Positions 1 through 13,108 are shown, counted from the stretch's first letter. The stretch is 64,000 bases of DNA from Alteromonas macleodii (GCF_903772925.1 NZ_LR812090.1:1-64000), one strand, 5' to 3'. The notes: a model not told the origin generated them from the sequence alone. Made by a program: numbers and translations.

Positions 1-1
1 A

Positions 2-1636
2 CTACCTACGCAGCAATTTAGTATGTGGATACGACCGCTTGTTTGTGAAGAGCAGGGCGGTGTTGTAGCACTATATGCTCCCAATCGTTTTGTGCTTGAT
101 TGGGTAAGAGACAAGTACCTAAATAATATCACTGCTCTGCTAAGGGAATTTGCTGGAGCCGATGCACCCCAATTGCGTTTAGAGGTAATGAGTCGCAATA
201 GTGTAAATCGCTCTCAGCCGACAGCGGGTAATGCCGCTGGTTCAGTACATAGTACAAATGGTGACAGCTACACCAATAATACTACTACTGTGAATTCACC
301 GAATCAGGCGTCTAATTCGAATTACAGCGCGCCACAATTTACTAACCGCAACGACGAGAGCCAGGTTCAGCATTCATCGTATCAGCGTCAGCCTACTTTA
401 CCTCAAGAGAGTAATGCGGCGATGAGCTCTAACGGTGGAGATCACTTCGGTTATAAAGATCAGAATAAGGATCTTAGCGCTTATTCGCAGCAAGCTGATC
501 AGAATAATACAGCTGCAAGAAATGTAGATCCTAATGGTCAAAATCATTACGGTAATCATGCGCCACGATCGTCAACGCCGCCAAAGGTGATCCCGATCCC
601 TGAAGCGATGAAACATAAGAGTAATATTAATCCGACATATCAGTTCGATAATTTCGTCGAGGGTAAATCTAACCAACTAGCACGCGCGGCGGCGACTCAG
701 GTTGCCAATAACCCCGGCGGTTCTTATAACCCATTGTTTATCTATGGTGGAACAGGTTTAGGTAAAACTCACTTATTGCATGCGGTAGGCAATGGTATTG
801 TTGCAAATAATGGCGATGCCAAAATTGTTTATATGCATTCTGAGCGCTTTGTACAAGATATGGTTAAGGCGCTTCAAAATAATGCTATAGAAGATTTTAA
901 ACGTTTCTATCGAAGCGTCGATGCGTTACTTATCGATGATATTCAATTTTTTGCAAACAAAGAGCGTTCGCAGGAAGAGTTTTTCCATACGTTTAACGCG
1001 CTTTTAGAAGGTAACCAGCAAATTATCTTAACCTCTGATAGATATCCCAAAGAGATTGATGGGGTAGAGGATAGATTGAAGTCGCGCTTTGGATGGGGCT
1101 TAACTATTGCTATTGAGCCACCTGAGCTTGAAACTCGTGTTGCAATCTTGATGCGCAAAGCGGCTGAAAACCGCATACATTTACCTAATGAAGTAGCGTT
1201 CTTTATCGCTAAGCGTTTACGCTCGAATGTACGTGAGCTAGAGGGCGCATTGAACCGAGTTATTGCAAACGCGAACTTTACGGGCCGCCCGATTACCATT
1301 GATTTCGTACGTGAAGCCCTACGCGATTTATTAGCGCTTCAAGAAAAGTTGGTAACCGTTGATAATATTCAGAAAACTGTTGCCGATTATTATAAGATAA
1401 AAGTAGCTGATATTTTGTCTAAACGCCGTAGTCGTAGCGTAGCACGACCTCGCCAAGTAGCGATGGCGCTGGCTAAAGAGCTAACTAACCATAGTTTGCC
1501 TGAATTAGGTAATGCGTTTGGTGGGCGAGACCATACTACCGTTTTGCATGCGTGTAGAAAAATAGAGCAGCTAAGAGAAGAAAGTCATGATATAAAAGAG
1601 GACTATAAGAACCTCATTAGGACTTTGTCTTCCTAA
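2..1636 (+). CDS. dnaA: Chromosomal replication initiator DnaA, 5' end cut by window edge
   Basis: DnaA binds DnaA boxes at oriC, melts the origin with ATP and loads the DnaB helicase. The reading frame is open from base 2, where [13 protein letters not shown] matches the family from about residue 15, so the true start lies roughly 45 bases left of the window and the ATG at 23 is internal. Visible parts in order: domain I; a long linker rich in Asn, Gln and Ser (nt ~188-615, ~143 residues); the AAA+ core with Walker [10 protein letters not shown] (nt ~745-772) and Walker [10 protein letters not shown] (nt ~928); and the C-terminal DNA-binding domain with the [11 protein letters not shown] signature (nt ~1520). 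The visible 544 residues already exceed the 467 of E. coli DnaA, and the excess is in the linker. dnaN follows after 32 bases. Confidence 0.98.
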   Translation, partial: LPTQQFSMWIRPLVCEEQGGVVALYAPNRFVLDWVRDKYLNNITALLREFAGADAPQLRLEVMSRNSVNRSQPTAGNAAGSVHSTNGDSYTNNTTTVNSPNQASNSNYSAPQFTNRNDESQVQHSSYQRQPTLPQESNAAMSSNGGDHFGYKDQNKDLSAYSQQADQNNTAARNVDPNGQNHYGNHAPRSSTPPKVIPIPEAMKHKSNINPTYQFDNFVEGKSNQLARAAATQVANNPGGSYNPLFIYGGTGLGKTHLLHAVGNGIVANNGDAKIVYMHSERFVQDMVKALQNNAIEDFKRFYRSVDALLIDDIQFFANKERSQEEFFHTFNALLEGNQQIILTSDRYPKEIDGVEDRLKSRFGWGLTIAIEPPELETRVAILMRKAAENRIHLPNEVAFFIAKRLRSNVRELEGALNRVIANANFTGRPITIDFVREALRDLLALQEKLVTVDNIQKTVADYYKIKVADILSKRRSRSVARPRQVAMALAKELTNHSLPELGNAFGGRDHTTVLHACRKIEQLREESHDIKEDYKNLIRTLSS

Positions 1637-1668
1637 CAACACGACTTTAGAGGCGAGATAGCACTGCG

Positions 1669-2769
1669 ATGAAATTTTCTATAAGCCGCGAACAATTTTT
1701 ACAACCCCTACAATTAGTGTCAGGTGCTGTTGAGCGTCGACATACGTTGCCAATTCTTTCTAACGTTCTTATTAAAGTTAGTGAGGACGCACTTTGGCTT
1801 ACCGGTACAGATCTAGAGGTCGAGCTAATTTCTAGTGTAAAGCTAGAGGGCGAATTCACCGAAGGTGAAATTACTGTTCCAGCTAAAAAGCTGTTTGATA
1901 TTATCCGTGGTATTTCTGAAGGAACAGACATTCATTTTTCTTTAGACGGAAGTAAAGCGCTTATTCGCGCGGGTCGAGGTCGCTACACACTTTCTACGTT
2001 ATCTGCTAATGACTATCCTAACCTTGAAGATTGGGAAGGTGAGGTCGAATTTGAATTAACGTGCAGTGACTTGAAACGTCTCATTGACGCAACCAGCTTT
2101 TCTATGGCGCAACAAGATGTGCGCTACTATCTGAACGGTATGTCTCTTGAAACGGAAGAGAATATTATTCGAACTGTTGCTACTGACGGTCACCGTTTAG
2201 CACTTTGCCGTTTAAATTATGAAACTGCGTTACCGTCTCGCCAAGTGATTATTCCTCGTAAAGGTGTATTAGAAATTTCACGTCTTATTAGCGAAGACGA
2301 CAAGTCACTAAAAGTACAAATTGGCGCTAATCACCTACGCATATTCTCAAACGATTTTATTTTCACTTCAAAACTAGTGGATGGTAGGTTCCCAGACTAT
2401 CGCCGTGTTTTACCTCAAAATGGTGACAAGGAAATTATTGCGAGTAAAGCGGTCCTAAAAGATGCATTTTCGCGGGCTGCAATATTATCTAATGAAAAGT
2501 TCAGAGGTGTACGATTAAACCTTTCTTCTGGTGAACTTAAAATAACGGCAAATAACCCAGAGCAAGAAGAAGCAGAAGAAATCGTTGATGTTCAGTATCA
2601 GGGCGATGATTTAGAAATAGGCTTTAATGTTGCCTATCTCATTGATGTTTTAAATGCGTTAGGCTCTGATGGCGTAAAAGTAAGCCTGTCTGATTCAAAT
2701 GCGAGTGCGCTCATTGAAGATGATGCTGATGATGCCGCATTGTATGTAATTATGCCAATGCGACTATAG
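1669..2769 (+). CDS. dnaN: DNA polymerase III sliding clamp, beta subunit
   Basis: This is the beta clamp, a dimeric ring that tethers DNA polymerases and other clamp-binding proteins to DNA. The 366 residues match the usual length of the family. The start MKFSISREQFLQPLQLVSGA and the end YVIMPMRL are typical; the final PMRL residues form part of the partner-binding pocket. It lies 32 bases after dnaA and is probably co-transcribed with it. A strong terminator hairpin begins about 70 bases after the stop, so it may mark the end of a dnaA-dnaN transcript. The imuB and dnaE2 products encoded near 45 kb belong to families that work with this clamp. Confidence 0.98.
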   Translation: MKFSISREQFLQPLQLVSGAVERRHTLPILSNVLIKVSEDALWLTGTDLEVELISSVKLEGEFTEGEITVPAKKLFDIIRGISEGTDIHFSLDGSKALIRAGRGRYTLSTLSANDYPNLEDWEGEVEFELTCSDLKRLIDATSFSMAQQDVRYYLNGMSLETEENIIRTVATDGHRLALCRLNYETALPSRQVIIPRKGVLEISRLISEDDKSLKVQIGANHLRIFSNDFIFTSKLVDGRFPDYRRVLPQNGDKEIIASKAVLKDAFSRAAILSNEKFRGVRLNLSSGELKITANNPEQEEAEEIVDVQYQGDDLEIGFNVAYLIDVLNALGSDGVKVSLSDSNASALIEDDADDAALYVIMPMRL

Positions 2770-2837
2770 TTTTCTCTATAAAAGTATTCGCCCCTTTTCT
2801 TATAACGACTTTATTTTGTTATTTACATATCCAATCC

Positions 2838-2875
2838 AAGAAGCGATAAGTTTAGTTATTTATCGCTTCTTTTTT
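2838..2875 (+). terminator. Intrinsic terminator between dnaN and recF
   Basis: A 12-bp perfect stem (AAGAAGCGATAA at 2838-2849 pairing with TTATCGCTTCTT at 2860-2871) is followed by a run of T. It ends only 17 bases before the recF start codon. It should stop or attenuate transcription coming from dnaA-dnaN, which implies either read-through or a recF promoter inside dnaN. Confidence 0.8.
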
Positions 2876-2892
2876 ATCTTTAGTGTGGCCTC

Positions 2893-6410
<3,518 letters not shown>

Positions 6411-6424
6411 CAGATTAATCTATT

Positions 6425-6452
6425 AAAAAAGCGACCACTTGGTCGCTTTTTT
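6425..6452 (+). terminator. gyrB terminator
   Basis: AAAAAAGCGACC-ACTT-GGTCGCTTTTTT forms a 12-bp stem with a 4-base loop and a T-run on both strands. It can end gyrB on the plus strand and also stop leftward transcription from the lipoprotein gene. Confidence 0.9.
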
Positions 6453-6580
6453 AATGTCTAGAGAACGAGGAAATGAGATATAAAAGACAGTAACGTTATA
6501 GTGTGTTCACCGTAATATCGTAACGAATTAAATAATTAAGGATATATGTTAAAAAATACCGATGTAATGCGGCATTCATT

Positions 6581-7024
6581 TTAAACTTTGGTCACTACCA
6601 ATGCGACTTCTCCCGCACTAGCAGGGTTTACAGTAAAGCGGTAAGTACCTGTAGTAGAGGGAGTAAATTGTAAGTTCTCTGAGCCTTGCTCACAGACTAA
6701 ATAGGCGGTAGAGCCTAGCATCACCGGCTGACCTTTATATTTGCCACCACAGCTCTGTGAGGGCGTCCATTTTGCATCAGACAATCTGAAATCGTAAGGT
6801 TGTCCGTCGGCAATCAGTTCAACATCTACTGTCCAACCTGAGTCCGATGGTTTGAACTTATAGCTCGCATCGGCTTCCCACCAATTAAACACGCCTCTTA
6901 AAAACATGTTTTCAAATTGAATGCGTGGCACTTCCGGTGCTATTTCTGGGATCTTAAAACTTCCACTGCTTGAACACGCCGACAGGGCTATGCACATAGA
7001 AGCAATAGTTAGTAACTTTTTCAC
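6581..7024 (-). CDS. Small predicted lipoprotein of unknown function
   Basis: I do not recognise the family. The protein has 147 residues from a GTG start at 7024, chosen because a GGAGA ribosome-binding site lies just upstream and because it gives a clean lipoprotein signal peptide, VKKLLTIASMCIALSAC, with lipobox LSAC. A longer in-frame start at 7093 would run through the glyS terminator and is unlikely. After the lipid-anchored Cys comes a Ser/Gly stretch, then a region with Trp-rich segments (FNWWEADASYKF, SGWTVDVEL) and two Cys (QSCGG, LVCEQ) that could form a disulfide. The end (TGTYRFTVNPASAGEVALVV) looks like beta-strands. Likely periplasmic and membrane anchored. Confidence 0.75.
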   Translation of the reverse strand: MKKLLTIASMCIALSACSSSGSFKIPEIAPEVPRIQFENMFLRGVFNWWEADASYKFKPSDSGWTVDVELIADGQPYDFRLSDAKWTPSQSCGGKYKGQPVMLGSTAYLVCEQGSENLQFTPSTTGTYRFTVNPASAGEVALVVTKV

Positions 7025-7035
7025 AGTTTCTCCCT

Positions 7036-7068
7036 TTATAAAAAAGCCCAACGTAAGGGTTGGGCTTT
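7036..7068 (-). terminator. glyS terminator
   Basis: AAAGCCCAAC (7043-7052) pairs with GTTGGGCTTT (7059-7068), and a T-run follows on the minus strand. It ends the glyQS message and lies between glyS and the lipoprotein gene. Confidence 0.85.
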
Positions 7069-7108
7069 CATTTATTGCAGCATTAAACTGCATTAACGTT
7101 AACTAGCC

Positions 7109-9187
7109 TTATGACTTCGCAAGAATTGAAATATCTGCGGTAGTAAGGAAAAGTTGCCTCAAAAGCGATAGCAAAGCAAGTCGGTTATTCTTAACTGCTT
7201 CGTCATCTGCCATAACCATTACGTTATCAAAGAAGTTATCGATTACATTACGTAGCGTAGCAAGTGCCGACAGAATACGTGTGTAATCATGCGAAGGTAG
7301 CGCGTTATCCACTTCTTTTTGTGCGGCTATTAAGTCAGCATAAAGCGCTTTTTCAGCATCTTCAGCTAAAAGTGACTCATCAATGTTAGCCGAGTTAGTC
7401 ACATCTACTTTTTGCTTAGCAAGAATATTTGCTACGCGTTTGTTAGCGGCAGCTAACGCCTCCGCCTCTTCTAATGCCTTGAATTTATCAACCGCATAGA
7501 CACGAGCTAGATAATCAGATGGCTTAGTAGGGCGACGGGCTGCTACGGCTTGGATAACGTCAATGGCGATAGCTTGATCTTGTAAGAGGGCATTGAAGCG
7601 ACCTAATACAAAATCAACAACCTGCGTTTGTGTTTCAGCATTTGTTAATTTATTGCCATATACCTCGATTGCTTTGCTTACAAGTGTTTCAAGGTCTAAA
7701 GGCAGCGATAGCTCGGTAACAATACGTAAAACACCGATGGCTGCACGACGAAGCGCAAACGGGTCTTTATCACCTTTTGGCAGCTGGCCAATACCGAATA
7801 TACCAACTAGTGTATCAAGTTTGTCAGCAAGGGCTACTGATGCGCTTACGCCAGAACTAGGGAGGGCGTCGCCAGCAAAACGCGGCATATATTGTTCGTA
7901 CAGCGCTTCAGCAACAGGTGCATCTTCACCGTCGTTTAACGCATAGTATTTACCCATAACGCCCTGAACGTCTGGAAACTCCATAACCATGTTCGACATT
8001 AAGTCGGTTTTAGCTAGAAGACCAGCCCGTGCTGCTTGTGTTTCATTCGCATCTATCTGCGAAGCGATAAACGCCGATAGGGCAGAAATACGTTCAGACT
8101 TTTCTTTAAGCGTTCCAAGCTGCTTTTGGAATAACACGGTTTCTAAGCTTTCAAGACGGCTTTCTAGCGTTGTCTTTTTATCGCTGTTAAAGAAGAACTC
8201 TGCATCGGCAAGGCGAGGGCGGATAACCTTCTCATTACCTGAGATAACTTGAGATGCGTCATGGCTTTCAATATTCGTCACAAACAAGAAAGTGTTAGAA
8301 AGTGCGCCATCACTATCAAGCAGCGGCACATACTTCTGGTCGTCTTTCATTGTGTAGATAAGTGCTTCTTTCGGCACTTCTAAGAAACCCTTATCGAATC
8401 CTGCTTGCAGCACTACAGGCCACTCTACCAGGGAAGCAATTTCTTCCAGCAGTTCTTCGTCGTAATCTGGCTTAAGCGATAAGTTTTTGGCTGCGTCTTC
8501 TAATTGCTGACGCACTTTATCTTTACGCGCCTCAAAATCTGCCAACACATATTGTTGCTCTAATGCAGAGGCGTAGTTGTCAGCATGATCAAGCTCAAAA
8601 CGACCTTCGCCGTGGAATCGATGACCTTGAACAACGCGGCCGCTTGTTAGGCCCAATACTGAAACGTTAACCACTTCGCTTCCATAAAGCACACAAAGGG
8701 TGTGCACAGGGCGAATAAACTGAGTGTTGTAGTTACCCCAGCGCATAGGCTTTGGAATAGGTAACTTGCTTACTGCTTGATTAATCAAACCTTCTAACAA
8801 CTCAGCAATAGTTTGACCAGGCACATGTGCTTTATGAAGAAGCCATTCACCTTTATCCGTAACCAAACGCTCTGCGTCAGAAACGTCTATACCGTTACCG
8901 CGTGCCCAACCTTGAGCTGCCTTAGTGGGGTTGCCATCAGCGTCAAATGCCGCAGATACTGCAGGGCCGCGCTTCTCTACTACTTTGTCAGCCTGACCTT
9001 CAGCAAGACCTGAAACGTAAACCGCTAAGCGGCGAGGGGCGGCAAACCAGCTAACTGAGTCAAAGCTTAAGTCAGCTTGGCTAAGTGCTGCTTCAAATTG
9101 TGTGGCGAAGGCTTCGCCCAAAGACTTAAGTGCTTTTGGTGGTAACTCTTCAGTACCTAATTCAACTAAACAATTTTCTGTACGCAC
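7109..9187 (-). CDS. glyS: Glycine-tRNA ligase, beta subunit
   Basis: This is the beta subunit of the bacterial alpha2-beta2 glycyl-tRNA synthetase, which binds tRNA-Gly and is needed for charging. The 692 residues agree with the E. coli protein (689). The N-terminus ([13 protein letters not shown]), the central [11 protein letters not shown] and the C-terminal anticodon-binding region ([18 protein letters not shown]) are characteristic. The start is GTG at 9187, two bases after the glyQ stop, which implies translational coupling. Confidence 0.98.
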   Translation of the reverse strand: MRTENCLVELGTEELPPKALKSLGEAFATQFEAALSQADLSFDSVSWFAAPRRLAVYVSGLAEGQADKVVEKRGPAVSAAFDADGNPTKAAQGWARGNGIDVSDAERLVTDKGEWLLHKAHVPGQTIAELLEGLINQAVSKLPIPKPMRWGNYNTQFIRPVHTLCVLYGSEVVNVSVLGLTSGRVVQGHRFHGEGRFELDHADNYASALEQQYVLADFEARKDKVRQQLEDAAKNLSLKPDYDEELLEEIASLVEWPVVLQAGFDKGFLEVPKEALIYTMKDDQKYVPLLDSDGALSNTFLFVTNIESHDASQVISGNEKVIRPRLADAEFFFNSDKKTTLESRLESLETVLFQKQLGTLKEKSERISALSAFIASQIDANETQAARAGLLAKTDLMSNMVMEFPDVQGVMGKYYALNDGEDAPVAEALYEQYMPRFAGDALPSSGVSASVALADKLDTLVGIFGIGQLPKGDKDPFALRRAAIGVLRIVTELSLPLDLETLVSKAIEVYGNKLTNAETQTQVVDFVLGRFNALLQDQAIAIDVIQAVAARRPTKPSDYLARVYAVDKFKALEEAEALAAANKRVANILAKQKVDVTNSANIDESLLAEDAEKALYADLIAAQKEVDNALPSHDYTRILSALATLRNVIDNFFDNVMVMADDEAVKNNRLALLSLLRQLFLTTADISILAKS

Positions 9188-9189
9188 GC

Positions 9190-10095
9190 TTATGCCTCCT
9201 TGTTACATAGCGGGAAGCCTAGTGCTTCACGTGCTTGGTAATAGCTCTCTGCACACGCTTTAGCCAGCGTACGAACGCGAAGAATATAGCGTTGGCGTTC
9301 TGTTACTGAAATAGCATGACGTGCATCAAGCAAGTTAAATGCGTGAGATGCCTTCATAACCTGCTCATAAGCGGGTAGCGGAAGGTTGTTCTCAATTAGC
9401 TTTTTACTTTCGGCTTCACACTCGTCAAAAGTTCTAAACAGGGCTTCCACGTTGGCGTGTTCAAAGTTATACGTAGATTGTTCTACTTCGTTTTGATGGA
9501 ATACATCACCATAGGTGACTTTACCCATTGGGCCATCAGTCCATACTAGGTCATAGATACTATCTACACCTTGAACGTACATAGCTAGTCGCTCTAAGCC
9601 GTAGGTGATTTCACCAGTAACAGGCTTACATTCAAGGCCGCCTACTTGTTGGAAGTAGGTGAACTGAGTCACTTCCATACCGTTAAGCCATACTTCCCAA
9701 CCTAGTCCCCACGCACCAAGCGTCGGTGATTCCCAGTTGTCTTCTACAAAGCGAATATCATGAACCAGCGGATCAAAGCCTAACTCTTTCAAAGAGCCCA
9801 AGTACAACTCCTGAATATTGTCAGGTGAAGGCTTAAGCATTACTTGGAACTGATAGTAATGCTGTAAGCGATTTGGGTTCTCACCGTAACGACCATCGGT
9901 GGGTCTACGGCATGGTTGAACATAGGCGCTACTCATTGGCTCTGGACCTAAAGAACGTAGGAATGTCATAGGGTGAAAAGTACCTGCACCCACTTCCATA
10001 TCCAGAGGCTGAATAATAACGCAGCCCTGACGCGCCCAATAATCTTGAAACGCAAGGATCAACCCTTGAAAGGTTTTAATATCGTATTTCTGCAT
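9190..10095 (-). CDS. glyQ: Glycine-tRNA ligase, alpha subunit
   Basis: This is the catalytic alpha subunit of glycyl-tRNA synthetase; it makes glycyl-adenylate. Its 301 residues match the normal length. Diagnostic stretches are [35 protein letters not shown] and [28 protein letters not shown], the last holding the class II motif 2 arginines. It is the first gene of the glyQ-glyS operon. About 146 bases separate it from the divergent tag gene. I saw no T-box or riboswitch in that gap. Confidence 0.98.
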   Translation of the reverse strand: MQKYDIKTFQGLILAFQDYWARQGCVIIQPLDMEVGAGTFHPMTFLRSLGPEPMSSAYVQPCRRPTDGRYGENPNRLQHYYQFQVMLKPSPDNIQELYLGSLKELGFDPLVHDIRFVEDNWESPTLGAWGLGWEVWLNGMEVTQFTYFQQVGGLECKPVTGEITYGLERLAMYVQGVDSIYDLVWTDGPMGKVTYGDVFHQNEVEQSTYNFEHANVEALFRTFDECEAESKKLIENNLPLPAYEQVMKASHAFNLLDARHAISVTERQRYILRVRTLAKACAESYYQAREALGFPLCNKEA

Positions 10096-10241
10096 ACATC
10101 CGCTGCTTATTAGTTAACTGACTTAAAATTGAGGTGGGATAGTATACAATTTGTGAGGCATAGTATGTAGGTGTAAAGGGTGAAAAAACGTCACGAATAC
10201 AGGCAATATGCCACTTCACAACAAGGATTTAATCTTAAGCC

Positions 10242-10850
10242 ATGACCAATCAATTAAAAACAGCACAAAACAGGCCATTACACCGATGCGGTTGGGTGAG
10301 CAATGACCCTATTTATCTGGCTTATCATGACAACGAATGGGGTGTACCTGAGCTAGATAGCCGAGCGTTGTTTGCTAAATTATGCCTAGATGGTCAGCAA
10401 GCAGGCTTGTCTTGGTTAACTATCCTTAAAAAGCAGCAGAATTTTGAGCGGGCATTTCACCAGTTTGATCCTGAGAAAATCGCGACGATGGGCCCTACTG
10501 ATGTCGAAAGGCTAATGTACGACAGCGGTATAATCAGAAACAAGCTTAAAATAGAGTCTGTAGTTAAAAATGCTAAAGGGTATCTGGCCATAGAAGAAAC
10601 ACAGTCATTTAGCGAGTTTATTTGGCAATTCACAGGCGGACGTACTGTGATAAATGCTTGGGATAACTTTAAGCAGGCCCCCACCTCTACCGACGCATCG
10701 AAAGCGATGTCAAAAGCATTAAAAAAGTACGGGTTTAATTTTGTAGGCGAAACAATTTGCTACGCTTTTATGCAGGCAGTGGGAATGGTTAATGATCACG
10801 AAGTAGGGTGTCACTGTTATCAGCGTACCTGTGACTTAGCGATAAAGTGA
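10242..10850 (+). CDS. tag: DNA-3-methyladenine glycosylase I
   Basis: Tag removes 3-methyladenine from alkylated DNA in base excision repair. The 202 residues carry the family signature: an N-terminal Cys (HRCGW), the YHDNEWG motif (~29-35), the helix-hairpin region around QAGLSWLTILKK, and the C-terminal zinc-binding HEVGCHCY. The N-terminus is about 12 residues longer than in E. coli Tag, so a shorter start is possible but none is better supported. It is divergent from glyQ and probably monocistronic, with a terminator at 10907. Confidence 0.95.
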   Translation: MTNQLKTAQNRPLHRCGWVSNDPIYLAYHDNEWGVPELDSRALFAKLCLDGQQAGLSWLTILKKQQNFERAFHQFDPEKIATMGPTDVERLMYDSGIIRNKLKIESVVKNAKGYLAIEETQSFSEFIWQFTGGRTVINAWDNFKQAPTSTDASKAMSKALKKYGFNFVGETICYAFMQAVGMVNDHEVGCHCYQRTCDLAIK

Positions 10851-10906
10851 TATGGTAAGATGGTAAGGGACACAACATTGAGTGTAGAAATTAATTCATA
10901 AAAAAC

Positions 10907-10944
10907 AAAAAAGACCGAGCACCTAGTGATGTTCGGTCTTTTTT
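10907..10944 (+). terminator. Bidirectional terminator between tag and the DUF2489 gene
   Basis: AAAAAAGACCGA (10907-10918) pairs with TCGGTCTTTTTT (10933-10944). A-runs and T-runs on both sides allow it to serve tag (plus) and the convergent yihI-DUF2489 operon (minus). Confidence 0.85.
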
Positions 10945-10994
10945 ATATATGCCTGTCGCTAAAGCTTTTGTTTTTACGCAATAGCGTTACATTC

Positions 10995-11456
10995 TTATTG
11001 AGCGCTTATCAAGGTTTCACAGTAGGCTTTAAGCGGTGGCAATTCATCCAATACCTTAGACTCGTATTCAGACTCAATTTGCTCTCGTGCGATATCCTGT
11101 TTTCTTCGCTCATTTTTGGGAAGTTGTTGTCTTGCCTCTAAAATCGCAAAGCCACTGACTTCGGTAAAAAGTGCGTGAACTTGCGGATACTGCGCTTTAA
11201 AGTCAGGTGGTGAATTAATAGGAAGGGCGTTAAGCAAATTAACGATGCGGATAACACCTTCTGATAAATCACATTGTTGTTGTTCCATTGCTTTAGCAAT
11301 CACTATGATGCTATCAGTGATATTAGCAATGCGAGATTGCCTTGCGGCTTCCTGTCGAGCTTTCTGCTGCTTCAGCATAAACAGCAGTTTGCCTGCGTAA
11401 AAGCCAAGCCCGACAATAATGAGTAGCGCAATGCCTGAAAGTACTGCCCAAAGCAT
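10995..11456 (-). CDS. DUF2489 family membrane-anchored protein
   Basis: A 153-residue protein with an N-terminal transmembrane segment (LWAVLSGIALLIIVGLGFYAG, residues 2-22) followed by a Gln/Lys/Arg-rich, mostly helical cytoplasmic domain. The sequence (QCDLSEGVIRIVNLLNALP, FTEVSGF) and its place directly downstream of yihI match the DUF2489 family, which has no assigned function. The start lies 18 bases after the yihI stop, so the two are likely co-transcribed. I can only infer some link to the ribosome-assembly role of YihI. Confidence 0.85.
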   Translation of the reverse strand: MLWAVLSGIALLIIVGLGFYAGKLLFMLKQQKARQEAARQSRIANITDSIIVIAKAMEQQQCDLSEGVIRIVNLLNALPINSPPDFKAQYPQVHALFTEVSGFAILEARQQLPKNERRKQDIAREQIESEYESKVLDELPPLKAYCETLISAQ

Positions 11457-11474
11457 AACGTTTTCCTGTTTCTA

Positions 11475-11981
11475 TTAATGCTTAAAGTCGTCGATGTTAA
11501 TAGCGTCTAAATCGTTAAACGGATCCATATCGTCGTCTTCATCATCTTCTTCCACTATACCTAGCAGATCGCAAAGGATGCGATGGCGCGCCATTTTTTC
11601 ATCTACGTATGCTTGTTGCTCGCGAGTAAGCGGCTTGTCATCATCAAGCTTATCAAGTAAATCTGTTAAGCGTTGGTCCGCTTCTAGAGCGGCCAACTCT
11701 TGGGCTGGAGTAGCGTACTTTTTCTTTTGAGCTGGGGTTGGTGTTACTGCTGTTTTTACAAGCTGAACAGGCTTCTTGCTGCCGTGACGAGGATCTTTAT
11801 TCTCAGCGCTCTTTTTGCCAGTTACTTTTTTCTGTTCAACATTGTGACGACTACCTGCAGGCTTGCCCTTGTGCTTTTTAGGGCGAGGCGAGTCTGATTT
11901 ACGGTTTTCGCTAGGTTTAAAGTCAGGGTCTTTACGAACGCCGATTTGACCGACTTTACGTGATTTCTTTGAACGTGCCAT
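11475..11981 (-). CDS. yihI: Der GTPase-activating protein YihI
   Basis: YihI stimulates the GTPase Der (EngA) and so modulates 50S ribosome assembly. The start at 11981 gives MARSKKSRKVGQIGVRKD, the standard family N-terminus; an upstream in-frame start would add 11 unsupported residues. The 168 residues are a basic N-terminal half full of Lys, Arg and Pro, then a conserved helix pair (TPAQELAALEADQRLTDLLDKLDDD ... LTREQQAYVDEKMARHRILCDLLGI), then a very acidic tail (EEDDEDDDMDPFNDLD). It heads the two-gene operon with the DUF2489 gene. In E. coli yihI also lies near engB and Spot 42. Confidence 0.93.
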   Translation of the reverse strand: MARSKKSRKVGQIGVRKDPDFKPSENRKSDSPRPKKHKGKPAGSRHNVEQKKVTGKKSAENKDPRHGSKKPVQLVKTAVTPTPAQKKKYATPAQELAALEADQRLTDLLDKLDDDKPLTREQQAYVDEKMARHRILCDLLGIVEEDDEDDDMDPFNDLDAINIDDFKH

Positions 11982-12107
11982 AATTTCCAAATAACAAAGA
12001 GAGTGAAAAAACAACGCTATTATAGCGCGAATTCGTGTCTACGTATTGATCTTTGGGTGTGCGGTTAAAAATCAATACACCATAAAGGTAGTCATAGATA
12101 ATCTATT

Positions 12108-12755
12108 TTAGCGCTTCTTCAATAGGACAACGTCATTTGCTGGAAAACTCACATCATAACCGTATCTTTGTGCTAGGTAGTGAAAGGTTTTTTCGCTGAA
12201 GAAGCTTACATGTGTGATGTCGTTTTTATAATGCCAATTTGCAAAGCGGGCTTTATCGAGCACGCGTTTTGTCATGATGGCAAGAACCCCGCCAGGGGCA
12301 ACAAGTTTGTTGAACAGCGCCCATTCCACGTGAGGGGCGTGAAAGTGTTCGATAGCCTCAGTACAAGTTACAATGTCGTAGCTTCTCTCAAGTACCTTTA
12401 GGGTCGGGGCATAGAAGGGGTCGTATGTACTCATATTCACCCCTTCATCTGACAGCATGCTTGCGAGAACAGGCGCCGGGCCACAGCCAAAGTCTAATCC
12501 AGATAGCGCTGGCGCGTTACTCGCTTTTATAAAAGGTGAAAGCGGCGTTAAAACCTTTCCTAAAAACTTTCTATATCCTTCATCTTCGAAGCTGTTTTCG
12601 TGAAGGTCATATTCCTGTTTTTCTATTTCTTTTGACGGTAGGAATGCAGGTGAAACATAAACAAGGTCGCATTGATTACAATGAAGGTATTCCCGCTTTT
12701 TATCAGTATGGTAGTGAGACGATGTATTAGCGCTTTGACATAAAGGACAAGACAT
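12108..12755 (-). CDS. SAM-dependent methyltransferase with N-terminal zinc-ribbon-like motif
   Basis: A 215-residue class I methyltransferase. Residues 3-6 and 26-29 form two CxxC pairs (CPLC, CNQC), probably a small zinc ribbon. The SAM-binding motif I follows (LSGLDFGCGPAPVLASML, ~85-102), with later motifs around VTCTEAIEHFHAP and PGGVLAIMTK. The layout resembles methyltransferases of the Methyltransf_23 type that act on small molecules or sugars, but the substrate cannot be read from the sequence. It stands alone on the minus strand, just downstream of the terminator at 12786-12817. Confidence 0.8.
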   Translation of the reverse strand: MSCPLCQSANTSSHYHTDKKREYLHCNQCDLVYVSPAFLPSKEIEKQEYDLHENSFEDEGYRKFLGKVLTPLSPFIKASNAPALSGLDFGCGPAPVLASMLSDEGVNMSTYDPFYAPTLKVLERSYDIVTCTEAIEHFHAPHVEWALFNKLVAPGGVLAIMTKRVLDKARFANWHYKNDITHVSFFSEKTFHYLAQRYGYDVSFPANDVVLLKKR

Positions 12756-12785
12756 AAAGGGCGGATATTAATAAAGGGGCTAAAA

Positions 12786-12817
12786 AAGAAAAAGGTGATG
12801 GTTTTCACCATCACCTT
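12786..12817 (-). terminator. Strong leftward terminator upstream of the methyltransferase gene
   Basis: Read on the minus strand, an 11-bp stem (AAGGTGATGGT / ACCATCACCTT) closed by a GAAA tetraloop is followed by a T-rich tract. It ends a leftward transcript that is not the methyltransferase, either read-through from cytochrome c4 or the candidate sRNA described next. Confidence 0.85.
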
Positions 12818-13040
12818 ACATTGTATGAGTGTCAGATGACACCTCTCCCGTTATACACATCTATGTGTAGCTGGCTTCCCTAGCTGTGCTCCCCTTATTT
12901 TTATTTTTAGCAGAGCTGTATTGTTGTTTTTGGCCCTCGTGGCTCTTTATCCCGTCTTCCATGCTGCATTTTTATTATTATTCTTGTTATTTAGTTTGTA
13001 GATTTTCAAAGGCACCTACAAACTACGCCGTTAGATTACA
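12788..13040 (-). ncRNA. Candidate small RNA, GGA-rich, possibly CsrA-binding
   Basis: The 350-base gap 12756-13108 has no supportable protein gene. On the minus strand it has a good sigma-70 promoter (TTGTTA at 13075-13070, 17-base spacer, TAAAAT at 13052-13047) and the strong terminator ending near 12788, giving an RNA of about 250 bases. Within 115 bases it holds five GGA motifs (12846, 12877, 12890, 12950, 12958), four of them GGGA, plus small hairpins (ACACAT-AG-ATGTGT; GTGTC-ATCT-GACAC). Repeated GGA in hairpin loops is the hallmark of CsrB/RsmZ-type RNAs that sequester CsrA. The motif count is low compared with CsrB, so this class is a guess. It might instead be the 3' end of the cytochrome c4 message. 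Confidence 0.4.
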
Positions 13041-13108
13041 CGAATAATTTTAAAATACAACTTTTTCGGTAACAAAAATTTAACAACAACGTGTGAAAAC
13101 GGTAAGGC

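Noticed and set aside
10096..10241. Possible T-box or riboswitch upstream of glyQ
   Set aside because: The 146-base gap shows no T-box sequence, specifier stem, glycine riboswitch core or terminator; it holds ordinary divergent promoters at most.
12301..12330. A CCACGTGAG sequence resembling a third parS site
   Set aside because: It matches only the central CACGTG and few flanking positions; other CACGTG occurrences in the window (for example near 61264 and 63092) are equally poor.
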